From: Hofstenia miamia
Taxonomy: Eukaryota > Xenacoelomorpha > Acoela > Hofsteniidae
Reading direction: 5' to 3'
Length of the DNA: 27,193 bases
Assembly (NCBI GenBank): GCA_900660155.1
Contig: CABFPE010000855.1
Location: 125,396-152,588, forward strand
Part shown: positions 8,051 through 18,060 of the stretch, one piece after another
How positions within the stretch are numbered: position 1 is the stretch's first letter
Layout: each line of letters starts with the position of its first letter
Notes under the pieces: model-generated
Told to the model about the DNA's origin: nothing
Seen by the model: the letters and a program-made list of their open reading frames with translations, nothing else
Databases searched by the model: none
Position numbers and translations under genes: made by a program

Positions 8051-9002
8051 TGTAGAGTCACTCAGGGACCTCCTTTTATTATTTTATTATTTTGATTAAC
8101 TTTTGTAATTTAGAGCTAAATCTTTCTCTGATTGTTGCTAATGACGTCACTTTGATGCAATCAATTTGATTTCAAAGTTTCTAGTGTAGTATTTTAATAT
8201 TAGATTTGTTTGTCCCCTTGAAATCATGTAATGTGTTATTGCTCTTTAATTTTGTGAGGGAACTTGTGATTGCAAAAAAGTGTAAACAATACAGGTAATA
8301 ATTTGATCATTTGAATAAATACTTGAGAGAATTGTAGTGAGGATGTAAAATAAACTTCCTTCACTCAACTGTGTTTGCATTTTTTCTATTTAATATTTCT
8401 ATCTCCTTTTTAAGCATTGTTATGTATTTTGTTATAATGAATGCTTAAGTCTCTGCCAACAATTTGGGAGTTACTCCTCTGAGTCTAGGGTGAACTCACC
8501 ATATTCCTGCAGTCAGCCCAAATCATGGATTGAATTAAATAGGTATATGTCTACATGTAGGGAATAACAACTTTTAACTGATCATTGCAATTCAAACATG
8601 CATACTATAACTTTACACTGTGATGATAATAAACCATTAGTGAATGTGAATGATTGACAATTACATGCTATTATTATTTATAAAATGAGTTAAGAAATAA
8701 GAACTAATGAGAACTGTTTTATTGGGTTAGAAATTAACAACAAGAGACACATAGGGTAGTGGCTTTTGTGAGTTTGGAATTCTTTTCATGGCTACCACTT
8801 CAGTGTAATGCCATGAGAGTTGGTCATCCTTGGAAGTGAGTTCTTAGTGCATCTTTACTGTTACTTTGTTACAATGGCAAATTACTAATATCTTTATTGT
8901 TCTATTGGAATGTGAGTTGCTTACTGTGATGGTAGCCTTCTGTTCAAACTATTGAGTTCCCAATTACTGCTGTAGTAGTCTGAGCTCCCCTGTGATTGTA
9001 CA
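8051..9002 (+). mobile_element. 3' LTR of element A (952 bp)
   Basis: Begins TGTAGAGTCACTCAGGG and ends AGCTCCCCTGTGATTGTACA, i.e. TG...CA with inverted ends. It aligns along its length with the solo LTR at 17211-16248 and with the 5' LTR at 11811-12676. Shared internal landmarks include TTTGTGAGGGAA near 8257, AAAGTGTAAACA near 8277, a TATA-like AATAAATAC at 8314 and AATAAA at 8349. The 12 bases upstream (AAGGCTGGGCA) could be a decayed polypurine tract. No target duplication can be tested because the 5' end of element A is missing. Confidence 0.8.
8314..8354 (+). promoter_or_regulatory. LTR core: TATA-like box and poly(A) signal
   Basis: An AATAAATAC at 8314 aligns with TATAAATACC at 12064 in the other direct-orientation LTR, so it is probably the TATA box. 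AATAAA at 8349-8354 aligns with AATAAATTTG in the solo LTR and is the likely poly(A) signal. This would place U3 at about 8051-8340. Confidence 0.4.
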
Positions 9003-11810
9003 TTAGGATCTTAACCTAATGATGCAAAAATTAAAATAATGTCTTTTTTGCTGAAATTAAATTTCAGTAAATTTATTGATAGTGCAACAATTAAAGATTA
9101 TCATTGTAATCACAACTTTTGTTCTTTAAAATAATTCATTAAAAATTTATTAATAGTGTAATTCTTTAATTCATTAATTTAATGTATTAATATACATACA
9201 ATTATAAATGATCCTGCTTTCTTGTGCATTTTTACCATTTTAATTTGTTTTACATATCATGATTTGTTCTTAATTCCATTATTTTTCAACATGTATGTAT
9301 GTAGTGCGGAATTGGGTTGTTGTGCCAATACCAACCCATTTGTCAGACTCCTAGTACAGTGTGCATGTGTCTAACTTAACATCAGCAATTGGAAAGTTAT
9401 CTGGATGCTCACTGTTGCTGCTGCAGTTGTGAGAGAAAACTTGTTTCATCAGTATGTAAACTAAATAAATAATTTAAGTTGTATCCAAATTTTCTAGGCT
9501 ATACATGTTGTGTGTGCACACCCTGCAGGGTGGCAAAGTTCATGGTGGGGGAATGATAGCCTTAGGATATGTCACTGAACTGTCATATTGTTCCTCATGG
9601 ACATCATCTATCTCAGGCATTATAAGGTATACATCATTGTTGTTAGTTATTATTTCAAATTCCTCTTTATTGATAATTTTAGTGTGTTCAATGTATGAGG
9701 GGCATTCAAAATGTTCTAAGACAAATGCCATAAATCCAAAATGAGCCTGTTTAGTTCTGTAAAAACATGTATAATCGTGACCTTGATATCTCTTGAACAT
9801 TTTTGATAAGTTTCATCACTTTAGCTTTGTCCTTCAGAGAGTTATGCTGCCTATTACATGAATCTTTTTTTGACCCTTCATGATGAGCCAATTTGAAGTC
9901 TGAGCAAACATTAAATTTTTAACAAAACTTCAATGGAAACCTACCAAAATAATTAAAGCCTTGAACAATGTTTATGGAGACTCCTCTCCTTCCAGAGCCA
10001 TTGTTTATAGCATATTGTATTGTTCATTTTAGAGATTGGAAGTTATGTGTTGTACCATTACCAAATAGGTAATTATTAAAATTGAAAACTTTTCTAATGC
10101 ACTATAACAGTTTTCATGTAATATAGCCAGAAAAGGGAATTGATTATTTAACTGTAGCTGCTGTAAATCAAGCTTAAAATTGAAACCCTCAATAGATATT
10201 AGGACTGCTCACTGATTTCATACAGATGTTACACACTAGGATGCACAATTTCAAAATCCTATGCAGCTGTCCATTCAGTGTATCATCCTAGTATCAAACT
10301 ACTGATGCTGAAAATTATTATTGTTTAAACCTTTGCTATCCAATAATGGACCAAATTTCCACTTTGTGAAAGCAGAAATTGCAGTTCTTAATTCCTCAAA
10401 ATAATGATTTTCAAGAGGTGATTTCAAATATTTGAAAAAGCTGTCTCATTGTATCAAGATTTATTAACAGATGCCTTAGATTTGGTGAGAACTGAGTATA
10501 TACTTTTGAGACAAATGTGGAAGCATCTTCACAAAATGAAAGACATAATTCTTCTTTGAAAACACTAGATGGTTCTGAAATATTTCCAAATATTTTTCTA
10601 TTGCATCAAATTATATGCTCAGGAATGTTTGGCATATAATTAGAATCACTCCTTCTAATTCATTTACATTGTGACATTTCACCTAAAATCTCAGATATCA
10701 ATTGCTTTGCAAGCTGCTATTCACATTGTCTTGACTTCATTATATAATAATTGAAAAATTTTTTTGAATGTTTGCAATATTTGCCTTGTATTAGATATAT
10801 TTTTATGCATGTAAATATGATTTTTGTTATGCTTAGTGTTAATTGTTAAGCTATCAGAAATTATGAATGAAATAATCATTATTATTAGTAATTTATACAA
10901 TCAATATTTCATATTTATACTGTGATTGAAATACAGAGATGTAAATTCCCTTCCTATTGAATAACAAAATAAGTAAGCTCAAGTTGATATGAATTACAAG
11001 GGCTGTCAGGTTCAAAATTACAATTGTAATAATACATTGGTAGTAACTATAATGCACCTAAATTGATAATACCCAATAACTTATAGTAAAGTTCTAATAA
11101 AAAATCCTGGGCACACCCTACTGTAAATGTAGAATAATCCTTAGAATAATGGCTTAGAATCAGATCCTTCATATTACCATTCACTTATATAAGTGAATGC
11201 ATGTAACTCTGGAGCAATTGTACCATTCATATTATTACATTTCAATCTCAAATGTTTGTTTTCAACAATGACAAATCAAAATTATTAGGCCAATTAGAAA
11301 TTAGTTGAATTATACATTTGAATACTCATGCATTGCTTGATTAAACTTTTCAAAGGAATTGATTACTTATTTACATATGATTAGAAACATTATAACAAAT
11401 AGGATCCAGTGATTATATGAGAATCCCATTAGAGTTATTGAATAATAGCCTCTAGCAATTTGATCTTTAATTAGTAGCAGGTGAGTAAAATTAAATTTGA
11501 CAAAATTTACAAGCACTTTAGAGAAGAGAAATATTTTTGAGAATATAGGTATTCACTCTTTAAATAAAAACCAAATATTACTAGCATATATTAAATTCAT
11601 ATTACAATCTCTAAATTTCTTTCTTGTTGATGAACAAAAATGCTGTACTGATTCACCATTCAGTTTTTATGCAATGTGTTATTCTCCATGTAAGTTTCTT
11701 CACATCTGCTGTGATCCATCAATTTTCACATACCTATTGTGCAAGTCATTCCTGTTAGCTTCCATTAATGCTTAGCAAATTTTAGATTCCCTTAGGCTTC
11801 AATTTCCAAC
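9003..11810. other. AT-rich region between LTRs, no confident gene
   Basis: No intact gene. TGAGGGGCATTCAAAATGTT at 9698 resembles the kind of terminal repeat seen in mariner-like elements, but no partner copy was found. The minus strand at roughly 10740-10390 gives protein-like pieces (for example EPSSVFKEELCLSFCEDAST) interrupted by stops, possibly an unidentified decayed gene. The plus strand at 10205-10330 gives a weak integrase-like piece (YAAVHSVYHPS) next to a TDF in another frame. None of these is strong enough to name. Confidence 0.3.
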
Positions 11811-12676
11811 TTTAGAGTCACTCAGGGACACCCCATTGCTAATTCATCATCATTGTTAATCATAAATCTATTTTACTTTAATTTTTACTATCATACTATT
11901 GTGATGATGTAATTCCATCAATGACAATGATTTTGAGTATTGTTTTGAGCTAATAGTTGTTGTCTAATCAACTTTAGCTCACATGTTATTATTACTCAAC
12001 TAAATTGCAAGGCAATTCCATTTTAGAAGTGTAAACAAAGTGCAGGTACTTATTCTTGAATTGTATAAATACCATCAAACCTGTGCATTAAGGTAATAGA
12101 AGTTGTTTCACTTTAAGCATGTTATTTTCTCCAATTGTTATTATCAGCAAGAATTTGAGAACACCTCCATTGAGTTCTAATGGTGCAAATAGCTGTTATG
12201 ATCATCCTCAGATCATATATCTGATGTAGGTTATGGATATGGCTATGTATAAGGCTTTAAAATTCAACATGTATATGCACTTTATAAATTCCACTGTGAT
12301 TAAATCATGCCTGTTGGATAGCACAAATGCATGGTAATTACATGCTATTTATCTATTGGCTGAGATCTAAGACAACTACTGAGACATTTTATTTGGCTAG
12401 ATAATAAATTATGAGACATATAGGGAAGCACTACCTTAGCAAGTTTCTAAACCCTTAACTATGAACATCACTTTGGTATAATTCTGGGGAATTGGTAATC
12501 TTGGATGTTTCTTTCTTTCTTTTGCAGAACTAAACTGTTACTAGCTATGAAGATAATTTCCTGTTAGTTCTGTTAGAATCACTGTTACTCTAGTATATGT
12601 TCACCTCAGCAACCCTCCACATTGACATTAAGTCCTCTGGTATAGTTCTCTCTAGTTTTAACCCAGTGATTCTACA
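11811..12676 (+). mobile_element. 5' LTR of element B (about 866 bp)
   Basis: Starts TTTAGAGTCACTCAGGG (the canonical TG is mutated to TT) and ends GTGATTCTACA, matching the GATTCTACA end of the solo LTR. Internal anchors shared with the other LTRs are AAGTGTAAACA near 12028, TATAAATACC at 12064 and AATTACATGCTATT near 12335. It is shorter than the other LTRs, so it has internal deletions. Confidence 0.75.
12064..12071 (+). promoter_or_regulatory. TATA box of element B LTR
   Basis: TATAAATA in the U3 region of the 5' LTR, at the position of AATAAATA in the LTR at 8051. It is the best preserved TATA box of the family in this window. Confidence 0.45.
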
Positions 12677-12694
12677 TGGTGACCCTGATGTGAT
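12677..12694 (+). promoter_or_regulatory. Primer binding site, tRNA-Trp type
   Basis: TGGTGACCCTGATGTGAT follows directly after the LTR end (TCTACA). It matches the complement of the 3' end of metazoan tRNA-Trp at 16 of 18 positions, from my memory of the conserved tRNA. The two mismatches, at positions 10 and 13, are both TG where the tRNA complement has CG, i.e. the expected product of methyl-C deamination. Reverse transcription would start here. Confidence 0.75.
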
Positions 12695-14407
12695 CATGAG
12701 TGGGGGCAAAGTTAGCATGAACTTCATCATGATCAACTGTCTAACTTGGAGAGATTGCCAATATGGTTGTTGGTTTTTTAGCTTGTTTTTTTGGTGTTAC
12801 TGTCTCTTTTTATCTTCTATGTGTTGGAATTAGTTGATTAGTTGCAATTTGGATTTGTACCAAGTGCCCCATGAGGTTGCTTATCATTGTAGCATCTGCT
12901 ACCAAGCTTTAATGTAACATGATTAATTCCTTTTGAATGTAATTCTTTGTTAAGTGGGGGTAGGGTTTTACTTGTATCAACTACTTTTATCTTATTAACA
13001 ATTGTAGTTAACTTTCATTAAACTCCAATATAGTTGAAAACTATTTAGGTATGAATTGATTACTACAGTTTCCTTGATGATTGATCTTCCTCCCACCAAC
13101 TCTGATCTTCAATCTTCTAACACCCAGTTCTCTTCACCACTGATGGATTGCTTGCTGAAATCTCAGCTCAATTAAGTAGCTTATGTGTTCCCCATCCTAA
13201 CTCAGTGCAACCCTCAAGGCTGGATGTAACTGACTTAAACTCAATTTGTAATGTGTAATTTGTACTTGCAACAAGGCAATGTCACTAGCTGCATAATAAA
13301 TACATGTCTAGCCCTAACCAAAAGATACTGGCTTTAATTAGAAAATAATTAATTAGATAATTATGTGCAGCTTCCTAACCTACATTTAATTAGTAATACA
13401 TGCTTGGTCTCATTATCAGTCTTTGTATGGATCTACTATGTAGTCTAGTTAATATAACATATATCCTACAATTGGCAAACTAGCCTTTTCTCTGAAGTTC
13501 TATTATTGCTTACATGTTGTAGAAAGAATCAATAGTCAGCTAAACAGAGAAAAACTCTTAATTGTATCCATAACATAGATGCAGGTTCATGGCTTGTATC
13601 AAGGACCCTTGAATTGCTCCTGATGTGTGCCCTTGCCACTACTAATTCATTTACCATTTACCTTGACATGATTAATTAATAAGCAAACCAAGTTAAATCT
13701 AAAGATAAGATTTTCAAAAATTTACTTCAACAGCTTTCTAAAATGATTTCTCTCTATTTATAGTTTTGATTCAAAAAGTACCTGTTGATTTGAATTTCAA
13801 ATTATTGTCTGCCAAGATGTCTAAAAATAGTGGAAGTGATATTGCCCCCTTCATTTGCCAAATTGTTTATCAACAAGTACTATTTGGTAATGTTCTCTCT
13901 CAGTTGCATTTACAAACTTAATGATGCTAAACTTAAATTGATTTTGATTTACAATTAATATTAATTTAATCATAATTTGATGATTATCTTCTTTGACTAA
14001 CTAATCTCTTTCTTATTCTTCTTTAGCAGCATTGATCTTTGGAATATTCTAAATCATTCTTACTGTTTTGGGTTTGTTTTTACCCCTATTTGTTGTTCTT
14101 AAATTCATTCTAGGTTGTTCTCATGTTGTTCTGGAATTCTTGTTGTTTGAATTGTTAATTTTTCTAATTCTAGTTCTAGTGCTCATTCTGTTTTTGATTC
14201 CCCTGCTGGGGGACCTTTGTATACAAGCATTGGTAGCCTAGATGCTACTCCTTACACTTTGGTTAATTTATCTGAATTGACTGTTTGTTGTTCTTCTCCT
14301 CTTGTTACTCAAACACCCATTGTGAGTGACTCACAACCCTGTCTTGTCACCAATTGGAATTTGCCAATACTGCTTTCCCCTAGTACTTTTTCTCCTGTGA
14401 ATCATCA
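12695..14407 (+). other. Leader of element B, interrupted by a MITE
   Basis: Untranslated leader between PBS and gag. Parts at 12695-12888 and 14059-14190 align with 15704-16035 in element C. The segment between is the MITE described separately. A short open frame at 14217-14411 precedes gag and may be a leader ORF or part of the gag N-terminus. Confidence 0.55.
12889..14052. mobile_element. 1.16-kb MITE-like insertion with 6-bp duplication
   Basis: Starts GTAGCATCTGCTACC and ends TTTGGAATATTCTAA, flanked by ATCATT at 12883-12888 and 14053-14058. Element C has the uninterrupted site (GAGGTTGACTATTATTCTTACTG at 15881-15903), so this is an insertion and not part of the leader. Both ends match the 332-bp element at 19360-19691, which lacks most of the central 0.8 kb. 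No transposase frame was seen. The superfamily is not assigned. Confidence 0.65.
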
Positions 14408-15569
14408 ATGAGTCCTCAACACTGCTACCATTCCACTACTGCCTTTTTTTCTGTAATACTGCTGCTGCTGCTGCTTCCTGCACAGCCTAGTACATCTAAT
14501 CAAATAGTAATCCCTTTCCTTGATTATCAACAGCTCAAATTGGAAAAGCTGACAACTTCTTTGTCACAACAGATGCAACTCCAAGATGAAGACTAAGCTC
14601 ACTACAACACTTTATCTGAGGAGATGATATGAAGAGAATCAATATATTAATCACAATACTAAAGGGCTGAGCAACAATTTAAAGATACTATTACTGTGTT
14701 GCAAATGCAAATCAACAAATTATGAAGCAAAGCTGTGGTCACTGTGCCAGTGCCATCCATTCTTACCCCACCTTCATCTGCTCCTTTCTTTCTCAATTGT
14801 GATAACAATTACATCACATGAACAACTCTTAATGAGATGTTGGCTAGTTTTGTTGAACAACTGATTGCTAAGGTAAAGCAAGTAATGTCTAAACAGCATC
14901 ACAGTGTTTCTCCTGTTCCTAGAAGTTGCTCCCCAACATGTTTGCCAATTTCCAATGTGTTTACTCTGATCACCCATACTTCTACCTTTTCCTAGTCAGT
15001 TTTAATGCCTTTGTCAAATTTGGTTACCATTTCTGCTCCAGCTAGTAAGAGTGAATGAGTGTTGCTTCCTCACCCTTCTACTAGGACCTCTGGACAGATG
15101 CTGCCACCTGTCAGCATTGTGTCTGTGCCCACTATTGGAGAGCATTCAAATTCCCACCTGCTTGCTCATGTTACACCAGTATCTGAGGGTAGACCATGAT
15201 TCACTCAATATATTCTCTAATCTTAAGTGAGTGATAAAAAACATTTTCATAAACAATCAGCACTCCCTAAATTCACCAGAAGAGTTGACAAATTGTCTCA
15301 ATCATTTGATGAGTGGTTTTTTCTATTTGAGATTACTATGAAGCAGTTCTGAATTTGCCAGGATTGTGGTGTTGTTTACTTTTCTCTTTAATTAGAATGT
15401 CTTGTTACAATCAATAAATAGTATTGAATAAAGAAACAAAAACAGATTATCAACTACTTACTGTATAATTTGTTGACCAATATTGTGCTCCACACATCAA
15501 ACACCAGTATAAAACCCTCCTCTGTGAAATGAACTTCAAGAAGAGTTACAATGTGCACAACTATATCAC
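14408..15569 (+). pseudogene. gag: gag of element B with coiled-coil N-terminus
   Basis: One frame from an ATG at 14408 through about 15350, broken by many in-frame stops. A Leu run coded by CTG repeats comes first. Next is a Gln/Lys/Glu-rich helical region (YQQLKLEKLTTSLSQQMQLQ, later AEQQFKDTITVLQMQINKL) that looks like a coiled coil, then a Pro/Ser/Thr linker, then the capsid start SALPKFTRRVDKLSQSFDEW, equivalent to LPKFRGKIDEISQ in element A. The region 15370-15569 corresponds to the AYNQYMM and HIKHQYKTLLCE blocks, heavily decayed. It supplies the N-terminal part missing from copy A. Upstream starts cannot be excluded. Confidence 0.65.
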
Positions 15570-15685
15570 CTGTTAGTTCTGTTAGAATCACTGTTACTCT
15601 AGTATATCTTCACCTCAGTGACCCTCTGCATTGACATTAAGTCCTCTGGCATAGTTCTTTCTGGTTTTAACCCAGTGATTCTACA

Positions 15686-15703
15686 TGATGAGCATGAGGT
15701 GAT
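15686..15703 (+). promoter_or_regulatory. Decayed primer binding site of element C
   Basis: TGATGAGCATGAGGTGAT directly after the LTR end CTACA. It matches the tRNA-Trp complement at about 13 of 18 positions and lines up with the better site at 12677. Confidence 0.5.
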
Positions 15704-16035
15704 TAAGAACAGGGGCTGAGTTAGCATGGACTTTCTCATGATCTACTGTCTCACTTAGAAGGAACACCACAATACTTGTTGGTTTTTTAGCCTGGTTGTT
15801 TTGGTGTTACTGTCTCTTTTTATCTTATATATGTTGGAATTATATTTAGGTACATTTTGGATTCATACCAAGCACTCCATGAGGTTGACTATTATTCTTA
15901 CTGTTTTGGGTTCATTTTTAATGCTATTTGTTGTTCTTAAATTCATTGGAGGTTGTTCTAGAGATGGTCTGGAATTCTTGTTGTTTTAATGGTTACTTTT
16001 TCTAATTCTAATTCTAGTGCTCATTCTGTTTTTGC
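15704..16035 (+). other. Leader of element C (empty MITE site)
   Basis: Aligns with the two halves of the element B leader but is continuous across the MITE insertion site at 15888-15896. It ends at TTTTTGCAG, after which sequence equivalent to mid-gag follows. Confidence 0.55.
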
Positions 16036-16055
16036 AGACAGGGCTGCACTGTTCC

Positions 16056-16247
16056 TTATTTTCCTCTTTAATTAGAAGGTCTTGCTTACAACCAATACAT
16101 GATGTTGAATAAAGAAACAAAAACTGATTATCAACTATTTACTGGATATTTTGATGACCACTATTGTACTGTGCACATCAAACACCAGTATAAAACCCTA
16201 ATCTGCAAAATGCACTTTTAGAATGGCAATGATTTGTGCAACTATAT
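16056..16247 (+). pseudogene. gag: gag of element C, part 1 (capsid)
   Basis: Reads GLAYNQYMMLNKETKTDYQL, then HIKHQYKTL, with a TAG near 16219, and stops at NDLCNYI where the solo LTR interrupts it. This copy keeps KETKTD where copy A has a stop. The reading resumes at 17212 after the insertion. Confidence 0.65.
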
Positions 16248-17211
16248 TGTAGAATCATGGGGGAGCTCTGGCTACTCTAGTGGTACTAAGAAACTCAAGA
16301 GTTAACATTGAAGGTTGCAAAGTTTACTGTAGCAGAGAGTGACCTGCATTCCAACAAAAGAAAGAAACATTGGTGGTTCACTGATTTGCCTAATAAATAC
16401 AGAAATTCCTTAAAGAAGTCCAGCAGTGACCAATTCACATGGCATCACACTGAAGCCCTATCCATGAAGCTATCCTTACTTGCCAAGGTGCTAATTGTGT
16501 GTCTCAAGTTGTAATTTCTAGCTCAATAAACAATTTATCTCAGAGTTCTGTCATCTCAGCTCATGTAAATAAACAATAAGCAAAAGGCACATAATTGCTG
16601 TGCATTCACATTCACCAACAGCATACTATATTTTCAGTGTTTTATTTTATGTGCATGTATGAATCAATCAAATAAAAGTTGTTATTCCCAACATGTAATC
16701 ATAACCTAAAGCAACCATGATTGGGGCTGTCACCATTAAGGAGCTATTTGGTGCTGCAGACCCAGTGCAGTTTCCTCCCAAATTGTTGCCAGATCTTAAG
16801 CAATAGTAATCATAACCAAATCTTTGATGATGAATCTAAAGGGGGTTACTAGATAATAAAAGCAAAAAAGATCAAACAAAGTTGAAGGAAGACAAATTTA
16901 TTGTGTGCTTCACTACAGTAGTCTCAGATATTTATTACAAAAATTGTAAATTATTACCTAGATACTGTTTACAGTTTCAAACACAATTTCCCTCACAAAG
17001 TTAAAATGAGCAATCACATGTACTTTGAACTGAGGTGACAAATAATATTTCTATCAAATAACTACACTAAAAAATGTGTACAAATTGAATTAAAGAAATT
17101 GATATGAATTAATAGCACATAATCATTAAATAAGGAGATCAAAAAGATGTAAAACTATTTTCAGAGTGCCAAATAATAAAATCGAAAAATAGGGCCCTGA
17201 GTGACTCTACA
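16248..17211 (-). mobile_element. Solo LTR (964 bp), inverted, nested in gag C
   Basis: On the minus strand it runs TGTAGAGTCACTCAGGG ... CCCCATGATTCTACA, with perfect 6-bp inverted ends TGTAGA/TCTACA. It is flanked by ATAT at 16244-16247 and 17212-17215, the 4-bp duplication expected of a Ty3/Gypsy-type integrase. It is homologous throughout to the LTR at 8051-9002 (TTTGTGAGGGAAATTGTG, AATAAATATCTGAG, GGGAATAACAACTTTT). AATAAA signals on the minus strand fall at 16936-16931 and 16902-16897. It arose by insertion into an existing gag copy followed by LTR-LTR recombination. Confidence 0.85.
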
Positions 17212-17680
17212 ATATCACTCAAGGTGAATGACAATTCTGACTAAACAAGTTGTCACCTGATTATTTGCGTCATGATCTGTTCTCTTACATCTGTCACAGT
17301 TTTCCTCTTAGCCTTAGAAACTGCCTGTAGCTTAAGTGTGATCCAGAAGATGACCTAAATACACAGATCCAAAAAGCTATCTTGGTAGTCTACTTCATAC
17401 ACAATTCTTCTCAAATAGACAAGGATGCTGGAGAGCTCAAAGGACTGATAGCTGTGAAAGAATTCACTTCTAAACCAGCAGCAGCCAATGATTAAATCAA
17501 AATGCATTGCTATTGATGTGGTCAAACTGGACATCATAAGGATCAATGTAAGGCAACCATTTGCATTGTTGCTGAAGAGCAAAGTTTTGTTATTGAAGAT
17601 CAACTGGAACTTCTAATCAAAGATGTGAAACAGTCTGACCTCTTTGCTAACAAAAATTCAAGTTATTTAAACTAGCCAGA
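17212..17680 (+). pseudogene. gag: gag of element C, part 2 (nucleocapsid)
   Basis: Continues gag after the solo LTR. It has LKCDPEDDLNTQIQKAI (copy A: LKCDPEDKLNIIIQKAI) and IDKDAGELKG, then a CCHC knuckle near 17508-17550: CY, a TGA stop, then CGQTGHHKDQC. All four zinc ligands (C-x2-C-x4-H-x4-C) are preserved, unlike in copy A. The stop inside the knuckle and others upstream show it is dead. The C-terminal region (VAEEQSFVIEDQLELL) aligns with VADGNGFIINENCLEE in copy A. Confidence 0.7.
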
Positions 17681-17739
17681 GTGCCAACTCTGGGCAAACA
17701 CACACCACCTGTTCTGGTAATCACCAGTCTGATGTGAAA

Positions 17740-18060
17740 AAATGTAATCCCTGTCGAAGTTAAAGGAATGATAGTGTACACAACAGTTAATACCAGAGCT
17801 TCTGCATCAATAATAAGTGAAAATTCTTGTAACCTGCTCTGTTTGACCAGAAACAATGCTGCTGCTGCAGTGATTAAGGTTATTGACGCATCTGGAGGAA
17901 TAATACCACTGAGAGGGAGAGTAGACAACTTGGAACTGCAGATCAATAAGGAACTTTTCAATGTGGATGTCATTGTCATGGATACATTTGGTCAACTGCT
18001 ACCATACAACCTTCATCCTGGGAAGTGACTTCCTTAAAGAAACAATTGTATTATTGAATA
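17740..18060 (+). pseudogene. Retropepsin-like protease of element C
   Basis: Reads VVYTTVNTRASASIISENSC, the active-site region, followed by a flap-like stretch (VIDASGGIIPLRGRVD) and, after a frameshift near 18000, TFILGSDFLKETIVLL, the retropepsin ILGxDFL C-terminal motif. The length is right for a complete protease domain of about 100 residues. The active site is N-T-R-A-S: both the catalytic Asp and the Gly are replaced, and copy A shares the Arg. It is followed by stops, and no RT is present downstream. Confidence 0.7.

Larger units (their letters stand above)
2780..9002 (+). mobile_element. LTR retroelement A, 5'-truncated and RT-deleted
   Basis: From left to right: gag without its N-terminus, protease, a direct jump to the end of integrase, a repeat-bearing tail, unknown proteins P1 and P2, and a 952-bp 3' LTR. 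The 5' LTR, primer binding site, leader, RT and RNase H are absent. The integrase end carries a GPF...RLK module, which points to the Metaviridae (Ty3/Gypsy) or gammaretrovirus-like side. Coding parts are broken mainly by in-frame stops. The extra 3.0 kb between integrase and LTR is where an envelope gene would sit, but no signal peptide or membrane anchor was seen there. CpG is nearly absent, as expected for an old, methylated copy. Confidence 0.75.
11811..15569 (+). mobile_element. LTR retroelement B: 5' LTR, PBS, leader, gag
   Basis: The 5' portion of a second copy of the family: LTR, tRNA-Trp-like primer binding site, a long leader interrupted by a MITE, and gag up to the block equivalent to 3545 in element A. 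It stops abruptly in gag at ACTATATCAC, where element C begins with an LTR 3' fragment. Protease, pol, P1, P2 and the 3' LTR are absent. Confidence 0.7.
15570..18060 (+). mobile_element. LTR retroelement C, truncated, with nested solo LTR
   Basis: In order: the last 116 bp of an LTR (15570-15685, about 85% like 12561-12676), a decayed PBS, leader without the MITE, a jump from leader into mid-gag near 16036, gag, an inverted solo LTR (16248-17211), the rest of gag with nucleocapsid, and protease ending near 18060. No integrase, P1, P2 or 3' LTR follows. Confidence 0.7.

Noticed and set aside
9505..9800. Overlapping frames on both strands near the GAGGGGCATTCAAAATG motif
   Set aside because: Neither has a recognisable domain. 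They may be by-products of a repeat; too weak to call genes.
11497..11775. Plus-strand 92-residue frame before LTR 2
   Set aside because: Composition is that of translated AT-rich DNA; no motif and no copy in the other elements.
17355..17995. Minus-strand frames opposite gag/protease of element C
   Set aside because: Antisense to the nucleocapsid and protease, which are identified by the CCHC knuckle and the ILGSDFL motif.
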